From NCBI GenBank assembly GCA_963847345.1, contig CAWJZU010000022.1, positions 62,001 through 126,000 on the forward strand: a stretch of 64,000 bases of DNA. The letters are read 5' to 3'. The position numbers and the translations under genes are program-made. The stretch is from DATARH01 sp963847345 (GTDB lineage: Bacteria; Pseudomonadota; Alphaproteobacteria; ATCC43930; CGMCC-115725). Of the stretch, positions 44,845 to 53,927 are shown piece after piece. The notes below the pieces were generated by a model that did no database searches, was not told the DNA's origin, and was given only the letters and a program-made list of their open reading frames with translations. The first letter of the stretch is position 1. Each line of letters opens with the position of its first letter.

Positions 44845-46333
44845 ATGGAGATGCCGGCCCCCGACGAAACGGTGATCGCCCGGCGCGACGAAATCGCCGC
44901 CGCGCTGCGGCAGATTGTGCCCGGCGAGGGTGTCATCGTCTCGGAGCCCGAGCGCCGCGCCTATGAAAGCGACGGGCTGACCGCCTACCGCCAGCCGCCG
45001 CTGGTTGTCGTGCTGCCGTCCACCGTCGAGCAAGTCGCCGCAGTGCTGCGCTATTGCCGCGACGAGCGGATCAAAATCGTGCCGCGCGGCGCCGGTACCT
45101 CGCTTTCGGGCGGCGCCTTGCCGCTGGCCGACGGCGTGCTGCTCGGCATGGGCAAGTTCAACCGCATCCTCGACATCGATTACGACAACCGATGCGTCAT
45201 CGCGCAGCCGGGCGTCACCAATCTGGGCATCAGCCACGCGGTCGCCGGGGAGGGTTTTTATTACGCGCCCGACCCGTCTAGCCAGATCGCCTGTACGATC
45301 GGCGGCAATGTCGCGGAAAACTCAGGCGGCGTTCATTGCCTCAAATACGGGCTGACGACCAATAATCTGCTCGGCCTCGAAGTGGTGCTGATCGACGGCG
45401 AGATCGTGCGGCTCGGCGGCAAGCATTTCGATGCCGACGTGCTACGATTTGATGGGGATCCTGACCGGCTCCGAGGGGCTGCTCGGTGTCGTTACCGAAG
45501 TCACGGTGCGCATCCTGCGGAAGCCGCCGACCGCGCGCGCGCTGCTGATCGGCTTCGCCGAGACCGAGGACGCCGGAAGCTGCGTCGCCGCGATTATCGG
45601 CGCCGGCATCATCCCGGGCGGGATGGAGATGATGGACCGGCCGGCGATCCATGCCGCTGAGGATTTTGTCCATGTCGGCTATCCGCGCGATGTCGAGGCG
45701 CTGCTGATCGTCGAGCTCGACGGACCGGAGGCCGAGGTCGATTACCTGATCGGCCGCGTCGAGGAAATCGCCCGCGCCAACCGCGCCCGGTCGATCCGAG
45801 CGAGCCAGAACGAGGCCGAGCGGCTCGCCTTCTGGGCGGGAAGAAAGGCGGCGTTTCCGGCGGTCGGCCGCATCTCGCCCGATTATTACTGCATGGACGG
45901 CACGATCCCGCGCGCCCGCCTGCCCGAGGTGCTGGCGCGCATGCGCGAGTTGTCCGAGCGGTATGGGCTAGCCGTCGCGAATGTGTTCCACGCCGGAGAC
46001 GGCAATTTGCACCCGCTGATCCTGTATGACGCGAATCAGCCCGGACAGATCGAGCGCGCCGAGGCGTTCGGCGCCGACATATTGCGTCTGTGCGTGCAGG
46101 TCGGCGGCGTCCTGACCGGCGAGCATGGGGTCGGGGTCGAGAAGCGCGACCTGATGGGAGAAATGTTCAACGAGACCGACCTCGCGCACCAAGAGCGTTT
46201 GAAATGCGCCTTCGACCCGGACGGGCTGCTCAATCCCGGCAAGGTCTTTCCCACGCTGCACCGCTGCGCCGAACTGGGCCGGCTGCATGTCCATCGCGGG
46301 CAATTGCCGCACCCGGAGCTGCCGCGTTTTTGA
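44845..46333 (+). CDS. glcD: FAD-linked oxidase, GlcD-like, frameshifted
   Basis: FAD-binding 2-hydroxy-acid dehydrogenase of about 495 residues after correction. The FAD domain has PRGAGTSLSGGALP and NVAENSGGVHCLKYGLT; the C-terminal domain has HAGDGNLHPLI and GGVLTGEHGVGVEK. The frame breaks near 45440, where a single extra base splits the expected HFDADGYDLMGILTGSEG; the second half runs on intact from about 45443. It probably oxidises glycolate or D-lactate; glcE/glcF do not follow, so the electron route is unclear. Likely a sequencing error. Confidence 0.82.
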
Positions 46334-46342
46334 CCGCGCTGC

Positions 46343-47554
46343 TCACCGGGCGCGAAACAACCGGCCGCCGCATATAGGATGCGGCACTCCGGTTGTTGTC
46401 GGCAGGCTGAGCGGCAGGCGGCGCAGCGAGCGCACGGCGAGATAGGCGAAAGCCTGTGCTTCGAGCGCGTCGCCGTCCCAGCCCACGGCTTCGACCGGGC
46501 GGACCGATACCCCCACCCTGCCCTCCCCCGCTTGCGGAGGAGGATCTAAGAGAGCAACGCTGGCCTCTCCCTCCCCCGCAGGCGGGGGAGGGTTGGGGTG
46601 GGGGCTTACTGCGGACGCGGAGACGCCGCCGAGTCGGCGCGCTAGCGCCGCCATGATCGCCGGGTTGCGCCGTCCGCCGCCGCAGACCAGCCATTCGCGC
46701 GGTGGCGCCGGGAAGTGACGGACGGCGGCGGCGACAGCGGCGGCGGTCATCTCGGTCAGCGTCGCGGCGCCATCCTCAACGGACAGACCAACCGGCGTTG
46801 CGTCGCGGAAATCGTCGCGATCGAGCGACTTCGGAGGTTTCCGCGCGAAGAACGGATGCGACAGAAAGCGCGCGACATCTGCCTCGGACGCCCGCCCGGC
46901 AAGCGCAAACGAGCCGTCGAAATCGGCCGCCCGGCCGGTGTGCCGCCACACCCAGTCGTCGATCAAGGCGTTGCCCGGCCCGGTGTCGAATGCGAGGATT
47001 TCGTCCGGTCCGTCGCCGATCCAGGTCAAATTGCCGACCCCGCCGAGGTTCAGCACCACGACCGGCTTCGCCAGACTTGCGGCGAGCGCGGCGTGGTACA
47101 GCGGCGCGAGCGGTGCCCCTTGCCCGCCGGCGGCAACATCGGCGCCGCGGAAATCGCAGACGACGTCGATCCCGGTCAGCCGCGCCAGAAGTCCGCCGTC
47201 GCCGATCTGGCAGGTGCAGCGCTGCTCCGGACGATGCAGGATCGTGTGCCCGTGGAAACCGATCAGGTCGATCGCTATTTGTGGAAACCGCTTGCGAAAT
47301 TGACGCACGGCATCCTCATGCAGGCGGGTAAGTTCTACCTCGACGGAAGCGATCTCCGGTTGCGGGCCACCGCCGCCGAGCACGCTGCGGAGCCTCTCGC
47401 GGAACTCGGTGGGATACGGGAACGTTTCCGCCGGTCCTAAAACGGTTTCGTGCTCGCCATCGGTCGACAGCGCCGCGATATCGATGCCGTCGAGTGAGGT
47501 GCCGCTCATCAACCCCACCGCATGCCGCGAATTTGTGTTAGTTGACCCCGCCAT
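46343..47554 (-). CDS. anmK: Anhydro-N-acetylmuramic acid kinase, with an in-frame repeat insertion
   Basis: Phosphorylates and opens anhydroMurNAc from recycled peptidoglycan. GLMSGTSLDGIDIA is the ATP-site start, followed by GFHGHTILHRP, FDTGPGNALIDDW and GGGRRNPAIMAALARRLGG. The next conserved segment, RPVEAVGWDGDALEAQAFAYL, should follow almost at once, but about 36 residues (SPHPNPPPPAGEGE ... PPPQAGEGRVGV) are interposed. They derive from palindromic element B and keep the frame. The start is drawn at 47554, whose ATG overlaps the tyrS ATG; a downstream GTG in frame before GLMSGTSLDG is an alternative. Confidence 0.88.
   Translation of the reverse strand: MAGSTNTNSRHAVGLMSGTSLDGIDIAALSTDGEHETVLGPAETFPYPTEFRERLRSVLGGGGPQPEIASVEVELTRLHEDAVRQFRKRFPQIAIDLIGFHGHTILHRPEQRCTCQIGDGGLLARLTGIDVVCDFRGADVAAGGQGAPLAPLYHAALAASLAKPVVVLNLGGVGNLTWIGDGPDEILAFDTGPGNALIDDWVWRHTGRAADFDGSFALAGRASEADVARFLSHPFFARKPPKSLDRDDFRDATPVGLSVEDGAATLTEMTAAAVAAAVRHFPAPPREWLVCGGGRRNPAIMAALARRLGGVSASAVSPHPNPPPPAGEGEASVALLDPPPQAGEGRVGVSVRPVEAVGWDGDALEAQAFAYLAVRSLRRLPLSLPTTTGVPHPICGGRLFRAR
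46509..46616. repeat. GC-rich palindromic element B, copy 3, inside anmK
   Basis: Contains CCCCCACCCTGCCCTCCCCC and, further on, CCCTCCCCCGCAGGCGGGGGAGGG, ending GGTTGGGGTGGGGG. About 108 bases, a multiple of three, and translated within anmK as residues 313-348. Related copies are at 5686-5775 and 28501-28540. Confidence 0.8.
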
Positions 47555-48813
47555 GTCGCCCTCGACCTACCGTTCCGACTTTCTCGCCGCCGCCGCCGAG
47601 CGGGGCTATATCCATCAATGCACCGATTTTGCCGGGCTCGATGCACGCCTCCTGGCGGGACCGCTGACCGCCTATGTCGGGTATGATTGCACGGCCGACA
47701 GCCTGCATATCGGCAATCTGCTGTCGATCATGCTGCTGCGCCTGTTCCAGAAGACCGGCAACAAGCCGATCGTGCTGATGGGCGGGGGCACGACCAAGAT
47801 CGGCGATCCCTCGGGCAAGGACGAGGCGCGCCAGCTGCTCAACGACGCGACGATCGCGCAGCAACATGGCCGGGATCCGCAAGGTTTTCGCCAGGTTTCT
47901 GCAATTCGGCGACGGCCCGACCGGTGCGGTCATGGTCAACAACGCCGACTGGCTCGACGAGCTGCGCTACATCCCGTTTCTGCGCGACGTAGGCCGGCAT
48001 TTCTCTGTCAACCGCATGCTGACGCAGGACAGCGTGCGGCTGCGGCTCGACCGCGACCAGCCGCTGTCGTTCCTCGAATTCAACTACCTCGTGCTGCAAG
48101 CCTACGATTTCGCCGAGCTGGCGCGGCGCATGGGGTGCGAATTGCAGATGGGCGGCTCCGACCAGTGGGGCAACATTGTCGCCGGCGTCGACCTGGGCCG
48201 CCGCAGCGGCGGGTACACGCTGTTCGGACTGACGACACCGCTGTTGACGACCGCGTCGGGCGCGAAGATGGGCAAGAGCGCGCAGGGCGCGATCTGGCTC
48301 AACGCCGAGCGGCTGTCGCCCTATGATTACTGGCAATTCTGGCGCAATACCGAGGACGCCGATGTCGGGCGTTTTCTGCGCCTTTATACCGAATTGCCCC
48401 TCTCCGAAATCGTGCGGCTCGAGCTTCTCGAAGGCGTCGAGATCAACGAGGCGAAAAAGGTGCTGGCGACCGAGGCGACCGCCCTCGCTCATGGCAGGGA
48501 GGCGGCCGAAGCCGCTGCCGAGACAGCGCGCGAAGTGTTCGAGTCCGGCGCGATCGGCGGCGAGCTGCCGCAAGTCATAGTGCCGCGCGACACTCTCGAA
48601 CGCGGCGTCCCGGCCTTCGAGCTGTTCGCCCGCGCCGGGCTTGCCGCCTCGAACAGCGACGCGCGGCGGCTTATCAAGGGCGGCGGCGCCCGGATCAACG
48701 ACAAGGTGGTGAGCGGCGAGACGACGCCGGTTTCGCTTGCCGATCTCGATACCCAAGGTCACATCAAGCTCAGCGCCGGCCGCAAACGCCACGCCCTGGT
48801 GCGGCCGGAGTGA
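47553..48813 (+). CDS. tyrS: Tyrosyl-tRNA synthetase, frameshifted
   Basis: Class I synthetase, about 420 residues after correction. N-terminal GYDCTADSLHIGNLLSIML contains the HIGH-type motif (HIGN), DQWGNIVAGVDL follows, and GAKMGKSAQGAIW is the KMSKS motif; the end (about 355-420) is an S4 domain, ARRLIKGGGARINDKV. The frame breaks near 47858: one extra base before SNMAGIRKVFARFLQFGD. tyrS is essential in nearly all bacteria, so an error in the assembly is the simplest explanation. Divergent from anmK, with overlapping ATGs. Confidence 0.92.
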
Positions 48814-48824
48814 TTGGCACGACG

Positions 48825-49265
48825 ATGGCCAAACGCCGTGATAACGATCATTCGGGCGGGCATACAGGCGGACCACGCCCCTTGAGCCAGCGGCAGCTGC
48901 GGGTCGGCGAGGAGCTGCGTCATACGCTGGCGCTGCTGCTGCGCCCCGGCGAACTACGCGACCCGGCGTTGCGCGACGCGAACATCACCGTGACCGAGGT
49001 ACGGGTCAGCCCCGATCTGAAGAACGCGACCGCCTATGTGATGCCGCTCGCCGGCACCAATGCCGACGAGATCATGAACGGCCTCAAGCGCAGCGCGCCG
49101 TATCTGAGGGCGATGGTGGCGCGCACCGTCGAATTGCGCCAGGCGCCGAACATCGCGTTTGCCTACGACACTGCGTTCGACAGCGCCGCCCGCATTTCGG
49201 AACTGCTGCACCGCCCGGAGGTCGAGCGCGATCTCGCCGCGCCTTCCGAGAATGACGAGGAATAG
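48825..49265 (+). CDS. rbfA: Ribosome-binding factor A
   Basis: A 146-residue 30S maturation factor. A KH-type fold is signalled by LRVGEELRHTLALLLRP, NITVTEVRVSPDLKNATAYV and APYLRAMVARTVELRQAPNI; the acidic tail RDLAAPSENDEE is usual. It lies 11 bases after tyrS and overlaps truB by 14 bases. In most relatives it follows infB; here it follows tyrS. Confidence 0.94.
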   Translation: MAKRRDNDHSGGHTGGPRPLSQRQLRVGEELRHTLALLLRPGELRDPALRDANITVTEVRVSPDLKNATAYVMPLAGTNADEIMNGLKRSAPYLRAMVARTVELRQAPNIAFAYDTAFDSAARISELLHRPEVERDLAAPSENDEE

Positions 49266-50244
49266 CCGCCTCCCCAGCCCATCTCCTTCCGGGCTGGACC
49301 CGGGAATTACGGTGCAAGGCAGGAGGGGGGCGCTGCATGGCTGGCTGGTCATCGACAAGCCGGCCGGGATGACCTCGGCGCGGGTCGTGGCCGCCGTCAA
49401 GCGCGCGACCGACGCGAAGGTCGGGCACGCTGGGACGCTCGACCCGCTCGCTACCGGGGTATTGCCGCTGGCGCTTGGCGAGGCGACGAAGACCGCGCGA
49501 TTCGCGGTCGCCGGACGCAAACGCTACCGCTTCCGCATCCGCTGGGGAGTGGCGACCGACACCGACGACCGCGACGGGAAAGCTGTTGCGGAAAGCGCTT
49601 CGCGACCGGACGCCGCAGCGGTTATTGCGGCGCTGCGGGGTTTTACCGGGAAAATCCTGCAGCTTCCGCCGGCCTATTCCGCGATCAAAATTGCCGGGAC
49701 CCGCGCCTACGCGCTCGCCCGCGCCGGCGAGATTCCGGAGCTTGCAGCGCGTTCGGTCGAGGTCGCCGAGCTGAAGCTGCTTGGCATACCCGACCCTGAC
49801 CACGCCGATTTCGAGGCCTCCGTTGGCGCGGGAACCTATATCCGTTCCCTGGCACGCGAACTCGCCGCTTCACTGGACACACTCGGCCACATCGCCGAGC
49901 TGCGCCGCCTTCAGGTCGGGCGTTTCACCGAGGCGGAGGCGATTTCGCTGGAACGGGCCGTGGCGCTGGGGCATAGTCTCGCCGCTTCCGAGCATCTGCT
50001 GCCGATCGAGACGGCGCTGGACGACATCCCGGCGCTCGCCGTGACGGCAGCCGAAGCGGCTCGATTGCGCCACGGGCAGCGCATTGCGCTGCACGATCTG
50101 CGCGAGCTTCCTTCCGCCGATCCGAGCCATACCGATCGGATCGAGGATGGGGCGATCGTCAGCGCGCGGCATGATCATCTCATTGTCGCGCTGGCGCGGG
50201 TCGAGGATGGCGCGCTTCGGCCGGTGCGCATCATCAATCGTTAG
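49252..50244 (+). CDS. truB: tRNA pseudouridine-55 synthase
   Basis: Makes pseudouridine 55 in tRNA. Catalytic Asp is in KVGHAGTLDPLATGVLPL; YSAIKIAGTRAYALARAG and GAGTYIRSLARELA are also typical. 330 residues from ATG 49252, overlapping the end of rbfA; the mature-type start GWLVIDKPAGMTSA lies about 45 residues in, so a shorter N-terminus is possible. The C-terminal PUA-like part is present. Confidence 0.94.
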   Translation: MTRNSRLPSPSPSGLDPGITVQGRRGALHGWLVIDKPAGMTSARVVAAVKRATDAKVGHAGTLDPLATGVLPLALGEATKTARFAVAGRKRYRFRIRWGVATDTDDRDGKAVAESASRPDAAAVIAALRGFTGKILQLPPAYSAIKIAGTRAYALARAGEIPELAARSVEVAELKLLGIPDPDHADFEASVGAGTYIRSLARELAASLDTLGHIAELRRLQVGRFTEAEAISLERAVALGHSLAASEHLLPIETALDDIPALAVTAAEAARLRHGQRIALHDLRELPSADPSHTDRIEDGAIVSARHDHLIVALARVEDGALRPVRIINR

Positions 50245-50257
50245 AAGGGAAAACCCG

Positions 50258-50527
50258 ATGTCGATTACCCCCGAGCGCAAGCAGGCGCTGATCGGCGAAT
50301 ACGCACTCAATACCGGCGATACCGGCTCGCCCGAGGTGCAGGTGGCGATCCTGTCGGAACGCATCCGCAACCTGACCGACCACCTCGGCACGCACAAAAA
50401 GGATTTTCACTCCCGGCGCGGGCTTTTGGTCATGGTCGGACAGCGTCGCCGGTTGCTGGATTACCTGAAGGGCGTTGACGCCGAGCGCTACACGGGCTTG
50501 ATCGGCCGCCTCGGCCTGCGCCGCTGA
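50258..50527 (+). CDS. rpsO: 30S ribosomal protein S15
   Basis: An 89-residue ribosomal protein. MSITPERKQALIGEYALN, GSPEVQVAILSERI and HKKDFHSRRGLLVMVGQRRR are diagnostic. AAGGG lies before the ATG at 50258. S15 often represses its own translation by binding its leader, but no structured leader can be claimed in the 13 bases after truB. Confidence 0.97.
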   Translation: MSITPERKQALIGEYALNTGDTGSPEVQVAILSERIRNLTDHLGTHKKDFHSRRGLLVMVGQRRRLLDYLKGVDAERYTGLIGRLGLRR

Positions 50528-50797
50528 GTTCCAGCCCCGAGTTGACGCCCACCGGCGCGGCAAGCTCCACGCCGAAGCCGGAATCCGCCTGTCCGCTGAG
50601 GCGGAATCGCAGGCCCCGGCCTGCGCAGGACGTTCTTATCGCGATGGAGCTGCCCCGTACATTGCGGGCGGCGCGAAAGTCGCCATATGCGTGCGTATCG
50701 CGGGGGAGCGATCTTCGCGGCGGCGGGACGGCCCGTCGCCGGATGGCGCGCGGAATTTGTCCGCCGCTCCATCGGCCTGTTTGGAAGGAAATAACGG
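50528..50797. other. rpsO-pnp spacer
   Basis: About 270 bases without a gene. In many bacteria this interval holds an RNase III-processed hairpin that controls pnp. I see short inverted GC stretches but no single strong hairpin that could be claimed. Confidence 0.4.
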
Positions 50798-52942
50798 ATG
50801 TTTCAAGTATTTCGTAAGGAATTGATGTGGGGCGGCCGTCGCCTTGTGCTGGAGACCGGCAAGATCGCCCGCCAGGCCGATGGCGCGGTGCTGGCAACTT
50901 ATGGCGAAACGACCGTCCTTTGCACCGCCGTCGCGGCAAAATCGGCAAAGCCCAGCCAGGACTTTTTCCCGCTGACAGTCAATTACCAGGAAAAGACATT
51001 CGCCGCCGGCAAGATTCCCGGCGGCTTTTTCAAACGCGAGGGACGGCCATCGGAAAAGGAAACGCTGGTATCGCGGCTGATCGACCGGCCGATCCGGCCG
51101 CTCTTCGTACCGGGGTTCCTCAATGAGACGCAGGTCGTCTGCACCGTGCTGAGCCACGACCTCGAGAACGACCCGGATATCGTGGCCATGATCGGCTGCT
51201 CGGCAGCGCTGACGTTGTCCGGCATTCCGTTTATGGGCCCCATCGGCGGTTGCCGCGTCGGGTACATCAATGGCGAATATGTGCTGAATCCGACCCTCGA
51301 CCAACTGCCGCGCTCGCAGCTGGACCTTGTCGTCGCCGGCACCGGCGACGGTGTGCTGATGGTCGAATCGGAGGCCAAGGAGCTTTCCGAGGACGTCATG
51401 CTCGGCGCGGTCACGTTCGGGCACAAGAGTTTCCAGCCGATTATCGAGGCGATCGTCGATTTGGCGGAGACTTGTGCGCGCGACCCGTGGACCCTGCCCG
51501 CGCCGCCAACCAACAAGGACGCGATCGCCGCCCGGCTACGCGACGAGATTGGGCCGCGGATCGATGCTGCCTACCGCGAACGCGGCAAACAGGAGCGCAG
51601 CGAGCGCCTCGATGCCGCCCGGCAAAGCGTGGTCGCCTTGTTCGACAGCGACGAAGAGCGGGCGTTGGCGCTCAAGCTGTTCAAGGACATCGAAAAAGAG
51701 ATCGTGCGCGGCGCGATTCTGCGCGACGGTCTCAGGATCGATGGCCGCGACACCAAGACGGTGCGGCCGATCGATTGTCAGGTCGGCATCCTGCCGCGGG
51801 CGCACGGCTCGGTGCTGTTCACGCGCGGCGAGACGCAGGCGCTGGTCGTCGCCACCCTCGGCACCGGCCAGGATGAGCAGATTATCGACGCGCTGGAAGG
51901 CGAATACCGCGAGAACTTCATGCTGCACTACAACTTCCCGCCGTACTCGACCGGCGAGGCCGGCCGCATGGGGTCGCCCGGGCGGCGCGAAATCGGCCAC
52001 GGCAAGCTCGCCTGGCGCGCCGTGCGACCGCTGCTGCCGCCGAAGGACAGCTTCCCCTATACGGTCCGCGTCGTCTCCGAGATCACCGAATCGAACGGCT
52101 CGTCATCAATGGCTTCGGTGTGCGGCGCGTCGCTCGCCTTGATGGATGCCGGGGTGCCGCTGCCGCGCCCGGTTGCCGGAATCGCGATGGGGCTGATCAA
52201 GGAGCCGGACAGGTTCGCCGTGCTCACCGACATCCTCGGCGACGAGGACCATCTCGGCGACATGGACTTCAAGGTGGCCGGCACTGAGCGCGGCGTCACG
52301 GCGCTGCAGATGGACATCAAGATCACCTCGATCACCGAAGAGATCATGCGCGTCGCGCTCGATCAAGCGAAGGACGGACGCCGCCACATCCTTGGCGAGA
52401 TGGCGAAGGCCCTGACCGGGGCGCGCGAGGAGGTCAGCGACAACGCGCCGCGGATCACGACATTCTCGATCCCGCGCGACAAGATCCGCGAGGTCATCGG
52501 CTCCGGCGGCAAGGTCATTCGCGAGATTGTCGAGACGACCGGCGCCAAGGTCGATATCGACGACGACGGCACGATCAAGGTCGCCGCGGTCGACGGCAAT
52601 GCCGCGAAGGCGGCGATCGACTGGATCCGCGGCATCGTCGCCGAACCCGAAGTCGGCGTGATATACCCAGGCAAGGTTGTCAAGGTCGTCGATTTCGGCG
52701 CATTCGTGAATTTCCTCGGATCGCGCGACGGCCTCGTCCACATCAGCGAGTTGGCACAGCAACGAGTCGGCAAGGTGTCGGACGTTGTCAAGATGGGGGA
52801 CCAGGTAAAAGTCAAGGTGCTCGGCTTCGACGACCGCGGCAAGGTCAAGCTCAGCATGCGGCAGGTCGATCAGCAGACTGGCGAGGACCTCGGCCCGTCG
52901 CGCCGTACGAATGAAGAGGCGCGGGAACCGGCGGCAGTGTAA
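50798..52942 (+). CDS. pnp: Polyribonucleotide nucleotidyltransferase (PNPase)
   Basis: A 714-residue phosphorolytic 3'-5' exoribonuclease. Two RNase PH-like halves are present (residues about 10-230 and 310-540; FFPLTVNYQEKTFAAGKIPG and YNFPPYSTGEAGRMGSPGRR); KH (about 555-615, VIGSGGKVIREI) and S1 (about 622-690, GVIYPGKVVKVVDFGAFVNF) domains close the protein. GGAAGGAAATAACGG precedes the ATG. Follows rpsO as in most bacteria. Degradosome component. Confidence 0.97.
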   Translation: MFQVFRKELMWGGRRLVLETGKIARQADGAVLATYGETTVLCTAVAAKSAKPSQDFFPLTVNYQEKTFAAGKIPGGFFKREGRPSEKETLVSRLIDRPIRPLFVPGFLNETQVVCTVLSHDLENDPDIVAMIGCSAALTLSGIPFMGPIGGCRVGYINGEYVLNPTLDQLPRSQLDLVVAGTGDGVLMVESEAKELSEDVMLGAVTFGHKSFQPIIEAIVDLAETCARDPWTLPAPPTNKDAIAARLRDEIGPRIDAAYRERGKQERSERLDAARQSVVALFDSDEERALALKLFKDIEKEIVRGAILRDGLRIDGRDTKTVRPIDCQVGILPRAHGSVLFTRGETQALVVATLGTGQDEQIIDALEGEYRENFMLHYNFPPYSTGEAGRMGSPGRREIGHGKLAWRAVRPLLPPKDSFPYTVRVVSEITESNGSSSMASVCGASLALMDAGVPLPRPVAGIAMGLIKEPDRFAVLTDILGDEDHLGDMDFKVAGTERGVTALQMDIKITSITEEIMRVALDQAKDGRRHILGEMAKALTGAREEVSDNAPRITTFSIPRDKIREVIGSGGKVIREIVETTGAKVDIDDDGTIKVAAVDGNAAKAAIDWIRGIVAEPEVGVIYPGKVVKVVDFGAFVNFLGSRDGLVHISELAQQRVGKVSDVVKMGDQVKVKVLGFDDRGKVKLSMRQVDQQTGEDLGPSRRTNEEAREPAAV

Positions 52943-53096
52943 TCGTCGGCCGAGCGTACGTCGTGCAAATATCGGCGGGGGCCCGAACCAGAAATCGAGA
53001 GATCAAAACGGGTTCCGGCTTTTCCCGCGGATCAGGACCGTGGGTAAAAACCTTATTGGAGTGAAGTTTCTAATCGACTGTCGTGGATTTCGCCTC

Positions 53097-53927
53097 TTGA
53101 GCCCGCTAGGTCCAGAGTCCGCCTCGTCGCCCCTCTCATTCAAACTTCCGCCGGTTATCGGGCATCGCGGCGCGGCGGCGCGGGCGCCGGAAAACACGCT
53201 GGCGGGGCTGCGCAGCGCGAAGGCGTTCGGCTGCGCCTGGGTCGAATTCGACGTGCGGCTGACCGCCGATGGCGCGACGGTCTTGTGTCACGACGCTCGC
53301 CTTGACCGTACGACCGATCGCACCGGACTGGTGGCCAGCCAGAGCCTTGCGACGATCCGCCGAGGCGATGCCGGCTCCTGGTTCGGTCCGGCTTTCGCCG
53401 GCGAACGGGTACCGACCTTGGAAGAGGCGCTGTCGCTTGCGGCCGAACTCGAGCTAGGGGTCAACATCGAAATGAAGGCTGATCCCGGCCGCGAATACGC
53501 GACCGCCGCCGCCGTTGCCGGCGCCGTGAAGCGGCTTGGTCCGGCGCCGCCTCCCCTCTTCGTATCGAGCTTTCTGCCGGCCGCGATCGCGGCGTTTCGC
53601 GATCTCGCGGCACAGGTCCGGCGCGGCGTGCTGTTCCGCTCCGTGCCGAGCGGCTGGGCTGAAATCGCAAAGCGGCTCGATTGCGTTGTGATCGGGGTCG
53701 AGCACTGGCGGCTGCGGAGGCGGCGCGTCGCCGAGATCCGCGCGGCTGGATACCTGGTGGCAGCGTACACGGTCAACGACCCGGCGCGCGCCAACCTGCT
53801 GTTCGCATGGGGCGTGACTTCCGTTTTCTCGGATATGCCCGATATGATTTCGCAGGCCGGCGCAGTAAATCATTCGACAGGACCAACGCCGTTGGCGCCG
53901 CCGATACATCAGGGAGCCGTTCAGTGA
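53097..53927 (+). CDS. Glycerophosphodiester phosphodiesterase
   Basis: Hydrolyses glycerophosphodiesters to glycerol-3-phosphate. IGHRGAAARAPENTLAGL near the start, EFDVRLTADGATVLCHDARLD and INIEMK-type VNIEMKADP are the metal and catalytic motifs, and AAYTVNDP closes the barrel. A cytoplasmic UgpQ-like form, since no signal is seen. The start is uncertain: TTG 53097 and GTG 53061 both fit; sequence upstream of these looks non-coding. The stop overlaps the next gene (GTGA). Confidence 0.85.
   Translation: MSPLGPESASSPLSFKLPPVIGHRGAAARAPENTLAGLRSAKAFGCAWVEFDVRLTADGATVLCHDARLDRTTDRTGLVASQSLATIRRGDAGSWFGPAFAGERVPTLEEALSLAAELELGVNIEMKADPGREYATAAAVAGAVKRLGPAPPPLFVSSFLPAAIAAFRDLAAQVRRGVLFRSVPSGWAEIAKRLDCVVIGVEHWRLRRRRVAEIRAAGYLVAAYTVNDPARANLLFAWGVTSVFSDMPDMISQAGAVNHSTGPTPLAPPIHQGAVQ

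Noticed and set aside
47839..48876. Minus-strand open frame of 345 codons over tyrS
   Set aside because: Shadow of the tyrS and rbfA coding sequence; no family motif in it.
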